NCBI GenBank assembly: GCA_013398955.1
Contig: VWPU01010327.1
Span: forward strand, 72,001 to 136,000
Reading direction: 5' to 3'
Origin: Callaeas wilsoni
Lineage: Eukaryota; Chordata; Aves; Passeriformes; Callaeidae
Length of the DNA: 64,000 nt
Under the pieces are notes generated by a model. The model was not told the origin of the DNA. It saw only the letters and a program-made list of their open reading frames with translations, and made no database searches. This document shows, piece by piece, positions 61,001 through 64,000 of the stretch (positions are counted from its first letter, which is position 1; each line of letters begins with the position of its first letter). The position numbers and the translations under genes are program-made.

Positions 61001-62637
61001 TGTTCACCAGTGAGACCAGCTCCGCTCTGTTCATAAACCTAAAACCTCTTGTTTGTGCAGTTACTTAATCACTGAGAAACAGCACATTACTGTTGTCACA
61101 TGGTTATACTAAAAGGAATATTTAAAAGGAAACAGAGCTTAAGGGTAAGCTAGGGTTTGGTGATCTGCCAAGCTGAAAATAGCATTTAACAGGCTTTTAA
61201 TCTATTTCATAGGTTATTGTCCCCATGAGTGCTGTTATAGTCTACAGATAAGAAAAATGAGAACAAAGGGTTATTTTCACTTACAATTCAGCAGCTGCTG
61301 GTATTATTACTGTGTCATTGATAATCAAACAGAGGTACACTAATAATTGGATCTTTTAGATTACAGCATGCAGTAAATATTTGTTGATTTGAAAATAAGC
61401 AAGGTGTAGAAATTAGACTGCTTTTTCTGTCAAAGTTAGCAGATTAAATGCTCACAGGGCCAAGCACCACCACGAGAGAAATGCCTGGCATTTGTGGAAG
61501 ATTTTGTTGATCTCTGCAAGATTGCTCAGGTCTGTTTGCACCAGGGAGAAAAATAGATGTTTGAAGTAAAAATGCAATTAAAATCAAAATTAAACACATG
61601 TTTTTGCTTTTGAATCCTAATTTGTAGATGGTACATAATATACTGTTTTATACCTTAGAGATAGGCAATTACCAAAATAACCCTCTTGCATCCATATGAC
61701 TTGCTGTAATTACCAGAATACACAAGGTATGAGAAGAAGAACCCTTTTATCTTTCTGCTCATCCCTCTGCTCAGGAAGGAGAGCAAGGCTTTCTTCATGC
61801 ACTGCAGAGGACAGGCAGATGGCCCAACAAGATGCTTTTCTCCATATTCAGCAACACAGGGGAGCTGCTGGAGACTTTGTTTTGCCTTGTAAGGACAGGA
61901 GAAGAAAACAGAATTTCCTTTGCTTGCAATTTTGCCTCTTCCACAGAAGCAGTGATAGAGTGTAGGTTGGGATGGCAAAATGCCTTGTCCTTACTGTCTG
62001 ACAGGACTTGTTCATGCTGCTTTTGAGTGTTGCACCCTGGAGAACCTGAAACAAGAGTGGAGCACACGTGGTGCAGACTTACAGGGCTGGACAGTCCTAA
62101 GCAGAGAGAAGGGATGCTGAGGAGATGGGAAGTGTTTTATCTTTGTTGCACAGCAGGACACAAAGTACATGACTGCATTTAACTTAATATTGGATGTCTG
62201 CGGTGCAGACTTCACCACTGGAGCTGTCTAGAGTCAATGAGAAGAATCTGGCACTTCTAGTGCCTATGATAATTCTTTCTCATTCAGGAGAGGATGCAAA
62301 GAACGATCTCAGGGGACACAGATGCATTGCGTTTATACTTACCCCCTGTTTCTGTTCAGTAACAGTAAAGACAGAACAACTAGCTCAGATGAGTTCACTC
62401 ATTTTTGAAATGTCACAGTTATCTAGGAGACTTTGTCTCATTTTCAGATATGCGTTAAGCACATATAAGCCTATTTGTTATTAGCAGTCAGCAGGATTTA
62501 TGTTCTGAAAGGTACTACACACTTATAAAAAATATTACCTAAGGTGACTTGCACTGGGCAAATGGTAAAACACGCATAGCTGCGAGCCGTAGCACACTGC
62601 TTAAACAGTGACTTTGTTCTCCAAGGGTCACCACACT
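55031..62637. other. Unique DNA, no gene seen (about 7.6 kb)
   Basis: No recognisable coding exon or interspersed element. Opposed open frames of 130 (57514-57906, plus) and 121 codons (57681-58046, minus) overlap one another and lack family motifs, which argues against either being real. A direct repeat of CAGCTAAAGGT occurs at about 56367-56392. The remainder is AT-rich. Confidence 0.5.
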
Positions 62638-62801
62638 GACCCTGAGAATAGCAAAATTGGTTAGAGCATGGTGCTAAAAACACCAAGGTTGTGGATTCAA
62701 TCTCTGTATGGGCCATTCACTTCAGAGTTTGATTTGATGATCCTTGAGGGTCCCTTTGAACTCAAAATATTCTGTGATCTGTGACTTCTGTGATCTGTGA
62801 C
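62638..62801 (+). mobile_element. tRNA-Ile-derived SINE with CR1-like tail (TguSINE1 type), second copy
   Basis: It begins GACCCTGAGAATAGC as the copy at 17.2 kb does, then GGTTAGAGCATGGTGCTAAA, AACACCAAGGTTGTGG and a B-box-like GGATTCAATCT at 62693-62703, and ends the tRNA part in GTATGGGCCA. The CR1-like tail has TTTGATGATCCTTGAGGGTC and ends in two CTGTGATCTGTGA units, the SINE's own terminal microsatellite. The A-box is disrupted (TAGCAAAATTGG), so internal Pol III transcription is unlikely. Confidence 0.9.
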
Positions 62802-62896
62802 TGTCCAAACAGTGTAATAGCAGAAAAGTCCAGCTATCTTGATTTATGGGTTTTCTTTTATAGATCTTGAAATATTTAGGGCGCTCTTTGAAATTT
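62802..62896. other. Short unique spacer
   Basis: Nothing recognised between the SINE and the trinucleotide repeat. Confidence 0.5.
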
Positions 62897-62950
62897 GATG
62901 ATGATGATAATAACAATAATGATAACATTAATTATAATAATAATAACAAA
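62897..62950. repeat. (GAT)n/(AAT)n trinucleotide repeat
   Basis: Four GAT units pass into AAT/AAC units with interruptions. In one plus-strand frame it yields a D/N-rich string (62867-63208), which is a repeat artefact. Confidence 0.9.
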
Positions 62951-63356
62951 AACAGGCTCCAGACAGTGTTTCTGCTTTGTTCCAAGCTGCATGCAACAGC
63001 CACTACAACTTTCCATAGCCAGGGATTTTTCCCTCTTAATCACCCTTTTTTCGGTTTTGTGAGTGAGGAAGGCTCAGACGGTAATAAACTGAATCTGAGC
63101 TACACATCTGCTTTTTCAAGTAGTATTTGGTGCAGGGGCAACACTGACAGATTTCATTACAGCCGTGTTGATGTATTAACACTGTCATCTCGGATGCAGT
63201 CTGGATGAGAGAGCCCTTGAGTGAAGCTGAGAGCTTCTGATACCAACGTGGCAAATGATTCAGTGCAGATCATTATACGCATTGGCCTGTTATCTCCTCG
63301 ACGACGTGTGAGGCTGCGAGTGAGCTGTCTCCTTGCTTCATTATTTATTTTTCCTT
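62951..63356. other. Unique DNA, no gene seen
   Basis: Ordinary sequence becoming CpG-richer toward 63290-63330 (CTCCTCGACGACGTGTG). No gene is recognised. Confidence 0.45.
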
Positions 63357-63404
63357 AGCTCCGGGCTCTGCCAGTCGAGCAGCCTGGAGCAGAGCCGAGG
63401 AGCT
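63357..63404. repeat. GC-rich hairpin, 14 paired bases
   Basis: GGCTCTGC (63364-63371) pairs with GCAGAGCC (63389-63396), and after a small 1x2 internal loop AGCTCC (63357-63362) pairs with GGAGCT (63399-63404). The apical loop is 17 nt. It is shorter than a canonical pre-miRNA, but its thermodynamic stability should be good. It lies in a CpG-richer stretch. Confidence 0.75.
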
Positions 63405-63726
63405 GTTTTGGGTATGGCTCGACACGTGGAGAAAGCAGTGTGAGATCACAGCACTGCCAGGGTCTCCACTCATGCTGGAGCATTCACCTGCTGCCCCTGC
63501 AGTGGAAGAGGTCAGGGAGATCACAGGACACCCTGCAGGGAAGGATGGATGGCTTACCATCTGTGTTTTTCTGCCAAGGCTTTTACTGGGGCCATTAGCA
63601 GGCTCTGGAGTCCAGTGTTTCGGAGAGAAGATTGGCTGTGATGATACTGATCATCTATTGCATCTTGCATCTGAGCAAGATTAAACTCTTTGGCAAGGAT
63701 TAGGCCTTCCCCTGCTTCCTGCAGAT
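63405..63726. other. Unique DNA, no gene seen
   Basis: Moderately GC-rich sequence with opposing 70-71-codon open frames that match no family I recognise. Confidence 0.45.
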
Positions 63727-63885
63727 AAGCAAAATTATCTCTGTTTTGTAGATCCGGAAACTATACTAGGGAGATGAGGTTATTTTCCTCAGGTCGTGTC
63801 TGAAGAGTGGTAGCAGAACTGGGAATAAAAAGAGAAATCCCACTTAGTGTTAGTCCCACCTAACACAGCATCTCAGCCACCCCAG
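63727..63885 (-). mobile_element. MIR-like ancient SINE, fairly complete
   Basis: On the plus strand it reads 'aaaattatctctgttttgta', 'gatccggaaactatactagg', 'gagatgaggttattttcctc', then 'aggtcgtgtctgaagagtgg' and 'tagcagaactgggaataaaa'. This is the reversed MIR order: Pol III-side tRNA part to the right, conserved core in the middle and 3' end to the left. At about 160 bp it is the best-preserved of the four MIR-like copies here, but inert. Confidence 0.75.
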
Positions 63886-64000
63886 GAATGAACCCTCCAC
63901 CAGGCCAGAGACTCTGGGACCTACATGTGAATATTTATTTATGGAAAAGGGTGATGGTAAGAACTGTGAGTACAGGACATTAGAAGCATTTTGTGCAAAT

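Noticed and set aside
62638..62712. tRNA-Ile gene (second locus)
   Set aside because: Same SINE architecture, with a disrupted A-box and mutated anticodon region.

Overview
The window looks like nuclear DNA from a bird, most likely a passerine. It has the short, sparse repeat load of avian genomes: 5'-truncated CR1 LINE tails carrying the familiar AATCATAGAAT-type end, an ERVL-type LTR, an ERVK-like solo LTR, and two tRNA-Ile-derived SINEs with a CR1-like tail. Such SINEs are known from passerines (TguSINE1 type). Older amniote relics are also present: MIR-like SINE pieces, a very old CR1 copy and a tRNA-like composite repeat.

I find no convincing protein-coding gene, exon chain, rRNA, functional tRNA or CRISPR array. 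The longest open frames are 100-153 codons. They start at arbitrary ATGs, match no family I recognise, and are what an AT-rich 64 kb of non-coding DNA gives by chance. I read the window as intergenic DNA (part of a gene desert) or the inside of a very large intron; the sequence alone cannot decide which.

Layout: 1-17 kb is mostly unique AT-rich DNA with one CR1 tail (3.3 kb), a 10-bp-stem hairpin (7.17 kb), a CpG-richer patch (10.7-11.0 kb) and a MIR-like relic (16.35 kb). 17-33 kb holds the first tRNA-Ile SINE (17.2 kb), a perfect 15-bp-stem hairpin (19.7 kb), a compact CpG-dense patch (21.4 kb) and a second MIR-like relic (26.3 kb). 33-43 kb holds CR1 pieces, a 156-bp uninterrupted pyrimidine tract followed by a TTC/ATC-rich repeat (38.0-38.2 kb), a third MIR-like relic (40.6 kb) and the composite amniote repeat (42.3-42.7 kb). 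44.3-46.9 kb is the main mobile-element cluster: ERVL-type LTR, CR1 tail, solo LTR with 5-bp target duplication, an A-rich-tailed segment that may be a retrocopy, and another CR1. 47-64 kb is again mostly unique, with a CR1 (54.8 kb), the second SINE (62.6 kb), a trinucleotide repeat (62.9 kb), a GC-rich hairpin (63.36 kb) and a fourth MIR-like relic at the right edge.

There is no gene set to connect functionally. The parts most likely to matter to the host are several AT-rich stretches dense in homeodomain-type TAATTA/ATTA words, which are candidate conserved regulatory elements, and the two CpG-dense patches. I did not find anything I can defend as a new biological system; the most unusual structures are the hairpins, the triplex-prone tract and the retroelement cluster.
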